This document shows positions 21,762-32,642 of a DNA stretch of 64,000 nt, in pieces. The first letter of the stretch is position 1. Each line of letters starts with the position of its first letter. The translations under genes and the position numbers were made by a program. A model generated the notes under the pieces. The model made no database searches and was not told the DNA's origin. It was given only the letters and a program-made list of their open reading frames with translations. Source of the stretch: Vreelandella titanicae BH1 (GTDB taxonomy: Bacteria; Pseudomonadota; Gammaproteobacteria; Pseudomonadales; Halomonadaceae); contig NZ_AOPO01000006.1 in assembly GCF_000336575.1 (NCBI RefSeq), positions 219,532 to 283,531 of the forward strand. The letters are read 5' to 3'.

Positions 21762-21799
21762 CTAAAATAGGTAGCACTCACTAAAATAGATAGCACTCA
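21762..21799 (+). repeat. Tandem 19-bp repeat upstream of tatA
   Basis: CTAAAATAGGTAGCACTCA (21762-21780) is followed immediately by CTAAAATAGATAGCACTCA (21781-21799), differing at one base. The pair ends 35 bp before the tatA ATG, so it may be a duplicated regulatory or promoter element, or a slippage product. Confidence 0.6.
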
Positions 21800-21834
21800 A
21801 TCGATAGTTAACCTGCTCGCAAGAGGACACGCAT

Positions 21835-22113
21835 ATGTTAGGTGGTATTAGTATTTGGCAGTTGCTGATTGTGCTGGGCATCATCATTCTGGTTTTCGGC
21901 ACCAAAAAACTGCGTAACGTGGGCACCGACCTAGGCGGGGCGGTCAAGGGCTTCAAGAAAGCCATGCACGACGAGGAGAAAAATAAAGAGGCGGACAAAG
22001 AGGACGCCGACCAACCCCATGCCAAAGTGAGCCATGAAGAGCCGGGCAACACTTACGACGTTCAAGCCGAAGAGAAACAGGCCGCCCACGACCGCAACGA
22101 AGAGCGCAAATAA
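21835..22113 (+). CDS. tatA: Sec-independent protein translocase TatA
   Basis: Pore-forming subunit of the twin-arginine translocase, which exports folded proteins across the inner membrane. The 92-residue protein has one N-terminal transmembrane helix (about residues 5-20) followed by the [14 protein letters not shown] hinge and amphipathic helix, and an acidic, highly charged cytoplasmic tail. An AGAGG site precedes the ATG. It is the first gene of tatABC, with tatB starting 3 bp after its stop. Confidence 0.96.
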   Translation: MLGGISIWQLLIVLGIIILVFGTKKLRNVGTDLGGAVKGFKKAMHDEEKNKEADKEDADQPHAKVSHEEPGNTYDVQAEEKQAAHDRNEERK

Positions 22114-22116
22114 ACC

Positions 22117-22611
22117 ATGCTGGATATCGGCTTTCTTGAACTGATGCTGATTGGCGTCGTCGGGCTGTTGGTGCTTGGCCCGGAGCGGCTGCCCCGCGCC
22201 GCCCGTACGACGGGCATGTGGATTGGTAAAATCAAGCGTACGGTATCCGGTATGCAGCGTGAAATCAGCGCCCAACTGGAAGCAGAAGAGCTGCGCCAAA
22301 AGCTCAATGAACAGCAAAAGAAGCTCGATGACAGCTTGAAGAAAGCGAAGCTGGACGTAGAGAGCATTGCCGATAGCCCGTCAGACGCTGCACCAGCGCA
22401 GCAGAGCGACACTGATAAGAGTGACACTGAGCAGCGCGTTGCCCAGGCCAGCTCTCGATTGGATGACGCCCTGCAAACGGTGCGAGAGGAAACGGTGCGT
22501 GAAGAAACACCTCCGTCATCATCTGCCTCGGCTGCGCCCACCCGCGAGGCCGAACCTGAAACGCCTAACCCTGAGTCGGCTGCACTTAATAAGGATCGTA
22601 ATCACCAATGA
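22117..22611 (+). CDS. tatB: Sec-independent protein translocase TatB
   Basis: Substrate-receptor partner of TatC in the twin-arginine translocase. The 164-residue protein begins [20 protein letters not shown], with the conserved early Glu in the membrane helix and the [14 protein letters not shown] hinge that separates TatB from TatA. A long charged amphipathic or coiled segment and an acidic tail follow. It overlaps tatC by 4 bp. Confidence 0.96.
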   Translation: MLDIGFLELMLIGVVGLLVLGPERLPRAARTTGMWIGKIKRTVSGMQREISAQLEAEELRQKLNEQQKKLDDSLKKAKLDVESIADSPSDAAPAQQSDTDKSDTEQRVAQASSRLDDALQTVREETVREETPPSSSASAAPTREAEPETPNPESAALNKDRNHQ

Positions 22612-23399
22612 GCATGTCTGGCGATTCAAAGGAGCCGCGGGAAGAGCAGAGCCAAGCCCCCCTGATTGAGCACCTGATCGAGCTGCGCTCACGGCTAATG
22701 CGCGCCGTGATCGTTATCCTGGTGGTCTTTTTGGGCCTCTACTCCTTTGCCAATGATATCTACACCTTTGTTGCCGAGCCGTTGATGGCGCTGCTGCCCG
22801 AAGGCTCGCAGATGATCGCCACAGAAGTCGCTTCGCCATTCTTAGCGCCGTTCAAGCTCACTCTGGTAGTCGCGGTATTTATCGCTATTCCGTTTGTGCT
22901 ACACCAAGCCTGGGCGTTTATCGCCCCGGGGCTTTACGACAATGAGAAAGCGCTGGCGATTCCGATTCTGGTTTCGAGCATTGCGCTTTTCTACGGCGGC
23001 GCGGCGTTTGCCTATTACGTTGTTTTTCCGCTGCTGTTTGAGTTTTTCACCCAAACCGGGCCGGAAAACGTCGCCGTGATGACCGACATTAACCAATATC
23101 TGAACTTCGTTCTTAAGCTGTTCTTTGCCTTCGGTGTAGCGTTTGAGATTCCTATTGCGACCTTTTTGCTTATCTTATCTGGCGCTACGTCGGTGGAAAG
23201 CTTGTCTAAAAAGCGCCCGTATATCCTACTAGGCTGCTTTGTTGTCGGCATGCTGCTAACGCCCCCGGATGTGATTTCACAGAGCCTACTGGCGGTACCG
23301 ATGTATCTGCTTTATGAAGTCGGGCTGTTGTTTGGTCGCCTGGTGCGCAAGCGCAAAGAGGAGAAAGAGACTGCCGAAGAGCAAGAAGCAGACCTCTAA
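22608..23399 (+). CDS. tatC: Sec-independent protein translocase TatC
   Basis: Polytopic core of the Tat receptor complex that binds the twin-arginine signal. The 263-residue protein has six predicted transmembrane helices and the hallmark N-terminal [13 protein letters not shown] motif; the periplasmic and cytoplasmic loops include the FxAPF-type [10 protein letters not shown] segment. The C terminus is highly charged. It ends the tatABC operon before a strong hairpin. Confidence 0.97.
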   Translation: MSMSGDSKEPREEQSQAPLIEHLIELRSRLMRAVIVILVVFLGLYSFANDIYTFVAEPLMALLPEGSQMIATEVASPFLAPFKLTLVVAVFIAIPFVLHQAWAFIAPGLYDNEKALAIPILVSSIALFYGGAAFAYYVVFPLLFEFFTQTGPENVAVMTDINQYLNFVLKLFFAFGVAFEIPIATFLLILSGATSVESLSKKRPYILLGCFVVGMLLTPPDVISQSLLAVPMYLLYEVGLLFGRLVRKRKEEKETAEEQEADL

Positions 23400-23425
23400 G
23401 CACTGGGATCAACGTCCAGATATTT

Positions 23426-23460
23426 AAAAGCCGCCGCCATGATCAATGGCGGCGGCTTTT
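23426..23460. terminator. Bidirectional terminator between tatC and elbB
   Basis: A perfect 15-bp inverted repeat (arm AAAAGCCGCCGCCAT, loop GATCA) with A/T tracts at its base lies between convergent genes. It should terminate transcription in both directions. Confidence 0.85.
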
Positions 23461-23480
23461 GTATCAGCACAGTGGCGAGC

Positions 23481-24140
23481 TTAATCCATCATTTCTGCAA
23501 TGCGATCCACCAGTTTAAAAATACCAGTTGCGGCTTCGCTGATCCGCGTTGCCAGCATATAAGCGGGTGTGGTGACCACCCGGTGCTCAAAATCCACCAC
23601 GATATCTTCTACGCTACAGGTGCGGTGTAGCCCACCCATGGCGCTTATCGCCCCGGAAACCGCCGGGTCATTGCCCACCGTTACCGCAATGCCCTCATCC
23701 AATAGGCGTGGCACAAGTACGGGGGAAATACACATCAAACCAATCGGCTTGGCCTCTTGGTGAAAGCCCGTCAGCGCCTCTTTTAGCGCTTCTAACACCT
23801 GCATATTGTCGCTGGCACTGGCAAAGTCCGAAAGGTTCTTGGCAACGCCAAAACCACCGGGCACAATCACTGCGTCAAAATCATTAGCCACTAATTCACT
23901 CAGTGGGCTGATCTCCCCTCGCGCCAAGCGAGCGGACTCCAGCAACACGTTACGCTGCTCGCCCTCCACTACTTCTTGGGTGAGGTGGTTAACCACATGG
24001 TGCTGCTCAATATCGGGGGCAAAACAGCGGTATCCAATGCCCAACTGATCCAAGCGCAGCAGGGTTAGCGTGGTCTCATATATTTCCGAGCCATCGTAAA
24101 CGCCGCAGCCAGCTAAAATCACTGCCACCTGTTTGGTCAT
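23481..24140 (-). CDS. elbB: Isoprenoid biosynthesis glyoxalase ElbB
   Basis: DJ-1/PfpI-superfamily glyoxalase-like protein, historically linked to isoprenoid and carotenoid output. The 219-residue protein starts MTKQVAVILAGCGVYDGSEI, has the VPGGFGVAKNLSDFA segment and a nucleophile-elbow cysteine in GLMCISPVL. The family assignment is strong; the physiological substrate remains unsettled. It is transcribed divergently from hemB. Confidence 0.93.
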   Translation of the reverse strand: MTKQVAVILAGCGVYDGSEIYETTLTLLRLDQLGIGYRCFAPDIEQHHVVNHLTQEVVEGEQRNVLLESARLARGEISPLSELVANDFDAVIVPGGFGVAKNLSDFASASDNMQVLEALKEALTGFHQEAKPIGLMCISPVLVPRLLDEGIAVTVGNDPAVSGAISAMGGLHRTCSVEDIVVDFEHRVVTTPAYMLATRISEAATGIFKLVDRIAEMMD

Positions 24141-24328
24141 GCCTATCTCCTTATCCCAGGGTCTGCCGAACGCAATACAGCAAAGCTGTCGCTCACTTTA
24201 GTCAGTCTGCCGTGTCGCCACAAGACGGCTTTCGCCGCAGGGCATGGCTGATATACTGATTCCAGGCCTTCGGGCATGTTGATTTGCGATCCTTAATGTT
24301 CACGATCACTGATTTTTACGACCTCTAA

Positions 24329-25351
<1,023 letters not shown>

Positions 25352-25458
25352 GATGACAACCTGGTGACACCTTTTTGTCATCTTCTCCCCGCATACTGCA
25401 CTGATATACAAGTATCAGGCTATGATACCTTCGAGCTATCAACGCGGGGAGATCCACT

Positions 25459-27648
25459 ATGGACGAGCAAGCTTCAGATTCCTTACCACTGTCGTCTACC
25501 GATCACACCAGCAGCGACGGCGATACGCCGCTACGGATTAACCGTACCCCAACCGGCGTCCAGGCACGTGAAGCACAGCCTGAAACCGACCTCGACGATA
25601 CCCAGCTCTACTTCAACCGCGAGCTGTCGCATCTACAGTTCAATATCCGCGTCTTGGAGCAGGCTTTAGATGACGCCCACCCACTGCTCAATCGGCTAAT
25701 GTTCCTGCTGATCTTCTCCTCCAACATGGATGAGTTTTTCGAGATTCGAGTGGCGGGTTTGAAGCATCAAATTGCCCTGGGCGACGACACCACCGCCGCC
25801 GATGGCCGCCTGCCCAAAGCGGTGTTGGCGGAGATCTCGCAGCTTGCCCACGCGCAAATTGATCGCCAGTATCAGATACTCAACGACACCTTGTTACCCG
25901 CGCTGGAAATCCATGGGCTGCGTTTTCGTCGCCGCGATCAGTGGACTGATGAGCAGAAAGCCTGGGTTAAGGCGTTTTTCGATAATGAAATTATGCCGGT
26001 CATTAGTCCGATCGGCCTCGACCCCTCGCACCCTTTCCCGCGTTTAGTGAATAAAAGCCTCAATTTTATTGTTGAGTTGGAAGGCAAAGATGCGTTTGGT
26101 CGCGCCGGGGGGATGGCGATTCTTCCCGCGCCGCGCTCGCTACCGCGTCTGATGGCACTGCCCAAGGAGCTCTGCGAGGAGGGATTCTCGGAATATGTTT
26201 TCCTCTCTTCGATGATTCATGCCCATGCCGAGGAGCTGTTTCCTGGTATGAGCGTACGCGGCTGCTATCAATTCCGGCTGACCCGCAACGCGGATATGAG
26301 CGTTGACCCAGAGGAGGTTTCGGATCTCGCCTCTGCGCTGCGCGGTGAGCTGCTGGCACGCCGCTACGGCAGCGGTGTGCGCCTGGAAGTCGCCGACAGT
26401 TGCCCTGATGACTTGACCAACTTTTTGCTGCGCCAGTTTGAACTGGAAAGTGACGACTTATATCGCGTCAAAGGGCCGGTTAATTTAACCCGTATGATGT
26501 CGGTACTGGGGGACGTGGATCGCCCCGAACTACTCTATCGGCCGTTCACCCCCAGCATTCCCAAAGCGCTCAAAGCGGGTAGCCTGTTTGAAGCCATCGC
26601 CAAGAACGACATTCTACTCCATCACCCTTTCCAGTCGTTTACGCCGATTGAAGACCTGCTGCGCGAAGCCGCCCGGGATCCAAATGTACTGGCAGTGAAG
26701 CAGACCCTTTACCGTACCGGCGCAGACTCGGCCATTGTTAACGCACTGGTGGAAGCGGCCAGCCAAGGCAAAGAAGTCACTGTGGTCATTGAACTGCGCG
26801 CGCGCTTTGATGAGGCCGACAACCTACAGCTGGCTTCACGCTTGCAAGAAGCGGGGGCAATCGTTGTCTACGGCATTATGGCGTACAAAACCCACGCCAA
26901 AATGCTGCACATCGTTCGTCGCGAAAAAGGTGAACTTTGCTACTACGCGCACCTGGGCACCGGTAACTATCACTCTAAAACCGCCAAGCTATATACCGAC
27001 TACAGCCTGCTGACTGCCAACAAAGCGTTGTGTGCCGATGTTCATAAAGTGTTCCAACAGTTGTCTGGAATGGGCCGCGCACGCAAAATCGACACGCTGT
27101 TGCACGCGCCATTCACGCTGCATGAACGGTTGGTGGCAATGATCGATCGGGAAGCGCAGATAGCGCGTAAGGGTAAGCGCGGGCACATCATTATTAAGTG
27201 CAACTCGTTAACCGAGCCCAAGCTTATCAAAGCGCTCTACCGGGCCTCACAGGCGGGGGTAGAGTGCGATTTGATTATTCGCGGTATGTGCTGTTTGAAG
27301 CCAGGAGTACCGGGCGTTTCCGACAACATTCGCGTGCGCTCGATTATTGGTCGTCTGCTGGAGCATACTCGGGTGTTCCACTTCCACAATGATGGCAAGT
27401 CGGAGACCTGGTGCTCAAGCGCGGACTTTATGGCACGCAATATGTTCCACCGTGTGGAGACGTGCTTCCCGCTGCTGGATAAGAAGCTCGCCACCCGGGT
27501 ACGCAAAGACCTGGAGACCTACCTGGTGGATAACTGCCAGAGCTGGCTGCTCCAGACCGACGGCAACTACCTACTCCAGAATCCGGGCGACAGCGATGCC
27601 ATTAGTGCCCAGGAAACCCTGCTCTACGCCTATGCATCAAAAAGCTAG
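25459..27648 (+). CDS. ppk: Polyphosphate kinase 1
   Basis: Reversibly polymerises ATP gamma-phosphate into inorganic polyphosphate. The 729-residue protein has the four-domain PPK1 layout: an N-terminal helical domain (YFNRELSHLQFNIRVLEQA), a head domain, and two phospholipase D-like catalytic domains. The phospho-accepting histidine region is KTHAKMLHIVRR, followed by AHLGTGNYHSKTAKLYTDY; the second catalytic domain carries KCNSLTEPKLI and CSSADFMARNM. A low-complexity N-terminal leader of about 45 residues precedes the conserved start. It converges with metE across a hairpin. Confidence 0.97.
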   Translation: MDEQASDSLPLSSTDHTSSDGDTPLRINRTPTGVQAREAQPETDLDDTQLYFNRELSHLQFNIRVLEQALDDAHPLLNRLMFLLIFSSNMDEFFEIRVAGLKHQIALGDDTTAADGRLPKAVLAEISQLAHAQIDRQYQILNDTLLPALEIHGLRFRRRDQWTDEQKAWVKAFFDNEIMPVISPIGLDPSHPFPRLVNKSLNFIVELEGKDAFGRAGGMAILPAPRSLPRLMALPKELCEEGFSEYVFLSSMIHAHAEELFPGMSVRGCYQFRLTRNADMSVDPEEVSDLASALRGELLARRYGSGVRLEVADSCPDDLTNFLLRQFELESDDLYRVKGPVNLTRMMSVLGDVDRPELLYRPFTPSIPKALKAGSLFEAIAKNDILLHHPFQSFTPIEDLLREAARDPNVLAVKQTLYRTGADSAIVNALVEAASQGKEVTVVIELRARFDEADNLQLASRLQEAGAIVVYGIMAYKTHAKMLHIVRREKGELCYYAHLGTGNYHSKTAKLYTDYSLLTANKALCADVHKVFQQLSGMGRARKIDTLLHAPFTLHERLVAMIDREAQIARKGKRGHIIIKCNSLTEPKLIKALYRASQAGVECDLIIRGMCCLKPGVPGVSDNIRVRSIIGRLLEHTRVFHFHNDGKSETWCSSADFMARNMFHRVETCFPLLDKKLATRVRKDLETYLVDNCQSWLLQTDGNYLLQNPGDSDAISAQETLLYAYASKS

Positions 27649-27665
27649 GCATCGAAAAGTCAGCA

Positions 27666-27694
27666 CTCCCCCGCTGCTTAGGGCAGCGGGAGGG
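27666..27694. terminator. Hairpin between ppk and metE
   Basis: A CCCGCTGC/GCAGCGGG stem with a five-base loop and an imperfect extension lies between the convergent stops. There is no T tract, so its efficiency is uncertain. Confidence 0.5.
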
Positions 27695-27712
27695 ATTCTG
27701 CCCTCTACCCGT

Positions 27713-30010
27713 TTACGCATAGCGTTGACGTAACACCTTAGCCGCTTCCACCATATTGGCCAGCGCTGGCTCTACTTCCGTCCAACCACGGGTTTTTAAG
27801 CCGCAGTCCGGGTTCACCCACAGCCGTTCGACGGGGATTTTTTCCAGGGCTTTCTCCATCAAATCGACCATCCAGCTCACCTCGGGAATATTGGGGGTGT
27901 GGATATCGTAAACCCCTGGGCCGATTTCATTAGGATAAGCGAAGTCCTGGAAGGCATCCAACAGGTGCATATCCGAACGCGACGTTTCGATGGTGATGAC
28001 ATCGGCATCAAGTGCTGCAATCGCGCCAATGATGTCGTTGAATTCCGAGTAGCACATATGGGTATGAATCTGGGTGGTGTTGGCCACACCTGCAGCGCTT
28101 AGCTGGAAGCTCTCTACCGCCCAATCAAGGTATGATTGCCACTCATCTTGGCGCAGCGGTAACCCTTCGCGTAGCGCTGGCTCATCGATTTGAATAATGT
28201 TGATCCCGGCTTTTTCCAGATCCAACACCTCATCGCGCAGCGCCAAGGCAATCTGGCGGCAGGTGGTTTCCCGCGGCTGGTCATCACGCACAAACGACCA
28301 CTGTAGAATCGTCACCGGCCCTGTCAACATGCCCTTCATGGGCTTATCGGTCAGAGTTTGGGCGTACTCGCTCCAGCGCACCGTCATCGGGGCGGGGCGC
28401 GATACGTCACCGAAGATCACCGGCGGCTTCACGCAGCGTGAACCGTAACTTTGTACCCAGCCAAAACGGGTAAACGCAAAGCCTTCCAACTGCTCGCCAA
28501 AGTACTCCACCATATCGTTACGTTCGGCTTCGCCATGCACTGGCACATCGATCCCCAGCGCCTGCTGGCGTTCAACGGCGTAGGCAATTTCAACCTGCAT
28601 ACGGGCTTCGTAGTCGGCCAACGCCAGCTCACCAGCCTTAAAAGCGCGCCGGGCGGCACGAATCGCATCGGTTTGCGGGAAAGAACCAATCGTCGTGGTG
28701 GGGAATAGCGGCAGCTTAAGCGCGCGACGCTGAGCCTCAGAACGCACACCATAAGGCGCCCGGCGCTGGCTATCGGCGGGGCGAACCGCCGCCAAACGCT
28801 CACTGACCTCAGCTTGGTGAATACGCGTTGATTCACGCCGGGCATCCAGCGCCCGTGTGGCCTGATCCAGTCGCTGCTCATCGGCAGGCGTGGCGCGGTT
28901 ATCGATCAAGCGCGCCAAGGTGACCACCTCGTCAAGTTTCTGCCGCGCGAAAGCCAGCCAGCTGATCAGCTCATCACCAAGCTCCGTCTCCTGGGCCAAA
29001 TCCACCGGCACATGCAGCAGCGAGCAGCTGGGTGCCAACCAAAGCCGCTGCCCCAGGCGCACTTTCAACGGCAGCAGGCGTTCTCGCAAGGCAGCCAAAT
29101 CGGCCCGCCAGATATTGCGACCATCGACAAACCCCACCGATAGCACCTGATGGGGGCCAAGGCGATCAATCACACCCTCGACTTGCTGGGGGGCGCGCAC
29201 GGCATCAATGTGCAACCCTGCCACGGGCAAACGGGTCGCCAATGATAGGTTATCGCCCAAGCCGCCGAAGTAAGTGGCTAGCAATAGTTTTAGCGGCGCA
29301 GACTGAAGGCGATGATAGGCACGCTCATAGGCCTGCTGCCATGCCAGCGGCAGATCCTGCACCAGCGCAGGCTCATCCAGTTGCACCCACTCAATGCCTT
29401 GGGTGGCAAGCCGCGCTAATATTTCGCCATACACGTCGAGTACGCTGTCGAGCAGCGTCAGGCGATCAAAATCACCGCCCTTGGTTTTGCCAAGCCATAG
29501 CCAAGTCAGCGGCCCCGTCAGCGTTACTTTCGGGGTAAAACCCGCACGTAACGCTTCATCCACTTCGTCAAACAGCCGGTTGGATGCCAGAGTAAAGGTT
29601 TGCCCTTCGTGCAGTTCGGGGACGAGGTAGTGGTAGTTGGTATCGAAGTATTTGGTCATTTCACAGGCTGCGGCGGGCTCACCGCTGGGGGCTCTACCGC
29701 GGGCCATACGAAAGGTGGTGTCGAGATCGATATCGCCACCTGCCACTTCATTATTGGCGTTAAAGCGGGCAGGCACCGCTCCCAGCGCCACTGAAACGTT
29801 CAACACTTGGTCGTAAAATGCGAAATCGCCCACGCTAACGAAATCCAAACCCACGTCCTGCTGCGCCTGCCAGTGACGTAAGCGCAACGCACGGCCGGTG
29901 CTTTCCAGCTCGCTACGCGTGCACTCGCCTCTCCAGTATGCTTCAGTGGCTTTTTTTAGCTCGCGCTGAGCGCCGATGCGGGGATAGCCGAGAATATGAG
30001 AAACTGTCAT
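27713..30010 (-). CDS. metE: Cobalamin-independent methionine synthase
   Basis: Transfers the methyl group of 5-methyltetrahydropteroyl-triglutamate to homocysteine, the last step of methionine synthesis. The 765-residue protein is a double TIM barrel. The N-terminal barrel starts [20 protein letters not shown] and the C-terminal barrel carries the zinc ligands in [12 protein letters not shown] and NPDCGLKTR. The frame is open to 30040, but the ATG at 30010 gives [13 protein letters not shown], matching the family. It is divergent from metR, with an inverted repeat between the two starts. Confidence 0.97.
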   Translation of the reverse strand: MTVSHILGYPRIGAQRELKKATEAYWRGECTRSELESTGRALRLRHWQAQQDVGLDFVSVGDFAFYDQVLNVSVALGAVPARFNANNEVAGGDIDLDTTFRMARGRAPSGEPAAACEMTKYFDTNYHYLVPELHEGQTFTLASNRLFDEVDEALRAGFTPKVTLTGPLTWLWLGKTKGGDFDRLTLLDSVLDVYGEILARLATQGIEWVQLDEPALVQDLPLAWQQAYERAYHRLQSAPLKLLLATYFGGLGDNLSLATRLPVAGLHIDAVRAPQQVEGVIDRLGPHQVLSVGFVDGRNIWRADLAALRERLLPLKVRLGQRLWLAPSCSLLHVPVDLAQETELGDELISWLAFARQKLDEVVTLARLIDNRATPADEQRLDQATRALDARRESTRIHQAEVSERLAAVRPADSQRRAPYGVRSEAQRRALKLPLFPTTTIGSFPQTDAIRAARRAFKAGELALADYEARMQVEIAYAVERQQALGIDVPVHGEAERNDMVEYFGEQLEGFAFTRFGWVQSYGSRCVKPPVIFGDVSRPAPMTVRWSEYAQTLTDKPMKGMLTGPVTILQWSFVRDDQPRETTCRQIALALRDEVLDLEKAGINIIQIDEPALREGLPLRQDEWQSYLDWAVESFQLSAAGVANTTQIHTHMCYSEFNDIIGAIAALDADVITIETSRSDMHLLDAFQDFAYPNEIGPGVYDIHTPNIPEVSWMVDLMEKALEKIPVERLWVNPDCGLKTRGWTEVEPALANMVEAAKVLRQRYA

Positions 30011-30026
30011 GATGAACCCTACCAAC

Positions 30027-30040
30027 GTGAAATAATTCAC
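30027..30040. promoter_or_regulatory. Candidate MetR operator between metE and metR
   Basis: GTGAAATAATTCAC is a perfect inverted repeat with 5-bp arms and a 4-bp centre. E. coli MetR sites are of the form TGAA-N5-TTCA, so this is the same half-site with a centre one base shorter. It lies 16 bp upstream of the metE start. Confidence 0.55.
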
Positions 30041-30125
30041 ACAGTCTGGGCACCACGCATTGGTGAATCAAACTAAAGTTTCTAATAGTAAAGATGAAGA
30101 ACACTCACGATGATTGAGCCACTAC

Positions 30126-31064
30126 ATGATTGAGTTACGACACCTACGCACGCTGCTGGCTCTGCGCGAAACCGGCTCCCTGGTCGATGCTGCCGATCGC
30201 GTGCATTTGACCCAATCGGCGCTTTCGCACCAGCTTAAAGATCTTGAGAGCCGCGTGGACAGCGCGCTTTTTGTGCGTAAAACCCGCCCGGTGGAATTCA
30301 CCCGCGCGGGGCTGCGGCTGCTCGCCCTAGCCGACCAGGTACTGCCTGAAGTACGTAAGGCGGAGCGTGATTTGGCGCGCTTGGCAGGCACTGAGCAGGG
30401 GCGTTTGCATATGGCCATTGAGTGCCACAGCTGCTTTCAGTGGCTAATGCCCACAGTGGACTATTTTCGCGATCACTGGCCGGAAGTGGAAATCGACATT
30501 CCCAGCGGTCACCACTTCGACCCGCTTCCAGCGCTTGCCCGCGAGCAGCTGGATCTGGTGATCACCGCTGACCCCCAGCCCCTTGAGGGCATTCACTACG
30601 CCCCGCTGTTTCGCTATGAAGGGCTACTGGCCGTCGCCCGCCAGCACCCTTTTGCTGGCCGGGGGTTTATAGAGCCCCAGGCACTGGCTGAGGAAACGTT
30701 GATTACCTACCCCGTTGAGCAGTCGCGATTGGATATTTTCACCCAGTTTTTGCAACCGGCGAACGTGCGTCCTCAGGAGATTCGTACCGCCGAATTGACG
30801 ATTATGATGATGCAGCTGGTGGCCAGCGGGCGTGGCGTGTGTGCACTACCCAACTGGGCACTCACCGAGTATTTAGAGCGCGATTACGTTAGCGCGGTGA
30901 AGCTAGGCGAGCATGGGGTATGGAGCACGCTGTATGCGGCGATTCGCGAAGAGACCCGCGAAGCGCCATGGATGCAGGATTTTTTACGCACGGCGCGGGA
31001 GACCTCCTTTGCAGTGCTATCCGGGGTCAAGCCTGCGGATCGCGACGCGGAACCAGCAGCGTAA
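30126..31064 (+). CDS. metR: LysR-family regulator MetR
   Basis: LysR-type activator that uses homocysteine as co-inducer to control metE and related genes. The 312-residue protein begins MIELRHLRTLLALRETGSL, has the N-terminal winged helix-turn-helix (about residues 1-60, HLTQSALSHQLKDLE), and an effector domain with the MetR-type AIECHSCFQWLMP segment and IYP/TYPVEQSRLDIF block. A TTG at 30114 would add four residues, but the ATG at 30126 matches E. coli MetR. The 3' end overlaps the convergent histidine kinase gene by 38 bp. Confidence 0.94.
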   Translation: MIELRHLRTLLALRETGSLVDAADRVHLTQSALSHQLKDLESRVDSALFVRKTRPVEFTRAGLRLLALADQVLPEVRKAERDLARLAGTEQGRLHMAIECHSCFQWLMPTVDYFRDHWPEVEIDIPSGHHFDPLPALAREQLDLVITADPQPLEGIHYAPLFRYEGLLAVARQHPFAGRGFIEPQALAEETLITYPVEQSRLDIFTQFLQPANVRPQEIRTAELTIMMMQLVASGRGVCALPNWALTEYLERDYVSAVKLGEHGVWSTLYAAIREETREAPWMQDFLRTARETSFAVLSGVKPADRDAEPAA

Positions 31065-32622
31065 AGCGCGCGCCGCCCAAAGTGGGACTGGTATCGATGG
31101 TCACGCTACCACCGTGCCCGGCCATGATTTTCTGCACAATCGAAAGCCCTAACCCGTAGCCACCAGAGCTGCGAGCACGGCTGTCGTCCAGACGGGCAAA
31201 CGGCTTGAAAATATCCGCCCGCGCTTCCGGCGGAATGCCGGGGCCGTCGTCTTCAACGTCAATACGCACCAGATTGGGTTCATCCCAGAGGTGAATCATC
31301 ACCTGGGACTTAGCATGGCGGCAGGCGTTGCCGACTAAATTCTGCACCGCACGCTGAAGATAGCGCGGCTCCGCCAGCAGCTCGATTTCAGGACCAGGCG
31401 CAAGCGCCAACGCTAAGCCCCTATGCAGCGGCGACAGCGTATCAATCACCCGTTCCGCCATGGCCCGACACTCTACCAGCGCCGTTTCAAGCTCAGCGCC
31501 GTTAACCGTTTCTCCACCCAGTCGTGCATAGGTGAGAATTTCATCAACTAACTCATCGAGCTCGGCAATGTCCGCATCGATCCCCTGAAGCTGGCGGCGA
31601 ATGGCGGGTTGATCGGTCATATCCTCGACCATCTGCACGGCAAAGCGAATACGCGCGACCGGGGTGCGCAGCTCGTGGGAAACCGCCCGAATCATCTCCT
31701 GTTGACCGCGCAGCAGGCTCTGCACCTGATTGGCCATGCCATTAAAAGCCATCCCCAAGCGGCCTAAAAAGTCGCCGCTCTCTACCTTTACCCGGGTTTC
31801 CAGGCGGCCACTGGCAATCCGCGTGGCAGCCAACTCCAGCCGCGCCATGCGGGCTTCGATACTGCGCATAATCAAATAAATAATCAGGCTGAGAACGATC
31901 ATCAGCCCCATCAAAAGGGGTAAGTGCAAATTCAGCGGTAAGGTGTCGCCGCGGGAAATAGGCCCCGCTTGCAGCCATTGTGACTCGCCTGGCAACTGAT
32001 AGAGCAGCGTAATTGAAAGCTTATCAGAAACGAGTTGGGTGATGACGTTGCCCCTGGCCAGCTGAGCCTGCTGCGCCGCCGTTAGTCCCGCAGGCAACGA
32101 AGGCAAAAGCTGCAACGGCCAACTCCCTGGACGCAATTGGGCAATGCGGCCATCACGCTCTGCCGCGGGCGCTGCCGCGAGCCACCCACCAAGCAACTCA
32201 ATGCTGCCATGCCACTGGTGCTCACTCCAGTCATCGAGTCGTGCTTGCAGCAGCCAGGTGTCGCCGGGCAAACGCTGTTGCAGTAGCCAGGGGCTTTCAG
32301 CGACCAGTATTTTGCCCTGCTCCAGGCGTGACCGTTCGAAAAATCCCAAATCCGCATCGCTGATAGGCTGCAGGGTCAGCTGTAAATCGAGCTGTTCCGC
32401 AAAACGCTCAAGCAGAGCATTTCGCTGTTCAACCGGTGCGTCGGCGAGCTGTTGCGTCATCAACGACATAGGCAGCGCGGCGAGCTGCTCTCGATAGTCT
32501 TCACGGCGCACCTGTTCGATAAAGGAGCGCCCCGCTAAGGCGATCACAAAAACCACTAATAGCGCGATGCCCAACAGCAAATAGAAGCGTAAAAACGAGC
32601 CGTTACTGAGCACCCGCCGCAT
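31027..32622 (-). CDS. Sensor histidine kinase (RstB-like)
   Basis: Inner-membrane sensor kinase of 531 residues, partner of the response regulator encoded just upstream. It has an N-terminal transmembrane helix (about residues 12-32), a periplasmic sensor region of some 200 residues, a second transmembrane helix (HLPLLMGLMIVLSLIIYLIM), a HAMP linker, an H box with AVSHELRTPVARIRF, an N box (LVGNACRHA), and G boxes (DDGPGIPPEA, GYGLGLSIV). The ATG at 32622 follows AGAGG; a TTG at 32646 would overlap the regulator stop. The layout resembles E. coli RstB, but the signal is unknown. Confidence 0.9.
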   Translation of the reverse strand: MRRVLSNGSFLRFYLLLGIALLVVFVIALAGRSFIEQVRREDYREQLAALPMSLMTQQLADAPVEQRNALLERFAEQLDLQLTLQPISDADLGFFERSRLEQGKILVAESPWLLQQRLPGDTWLLQARLDDWSEHQWHGSIELLGGWLAAAPAAERDGRIAQLRPGSWPLQLLPSLPAGLTAAQQAQLARGNVITQLVSDKLSITLLYQLPGESQWLQAGPISRGDTLPLNLHLPLLMGLMIVLSLIIYLIMRSIEARMARLELAATRIASGRLETRVKVESGDFLGRLGMAFNGMANQVQSLLRGQQEMIRAVSHELRTPVARIRFAVQMVEDMTDQPAIRRQLQGIDADIAELDELVDEILTYARLGGETVNGAELETALVECRAMAERVIDTLSPLHRGLALALAPGPEIELLAEPRYLQRAVQNLVGNACRHAKSQVMIHLWDEPNLVRIDVEDDGPGIPPEARADIFKPFARLDDSRARSSGGYGLGLSIVQKIMAGHGGSVTIDTSPTLGGARFTLLVPRRDPQA

Positions 32623-32642
32623 GATGCCATCCCTCTGAATGA

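Noticed and set aside
29032..29538. Long forward frame inside metE
   Set aside because: It is a shadow of metE with Pro/Arg-rich content and no start signals.
30011..30125. Cobalamin or SAM riboswitch upstream of metE
   Set aside because: The gap to metR is only 115 bp and holds a MetR-type palindrome; no B12-box or SAM-riboswitch pattern is seen.
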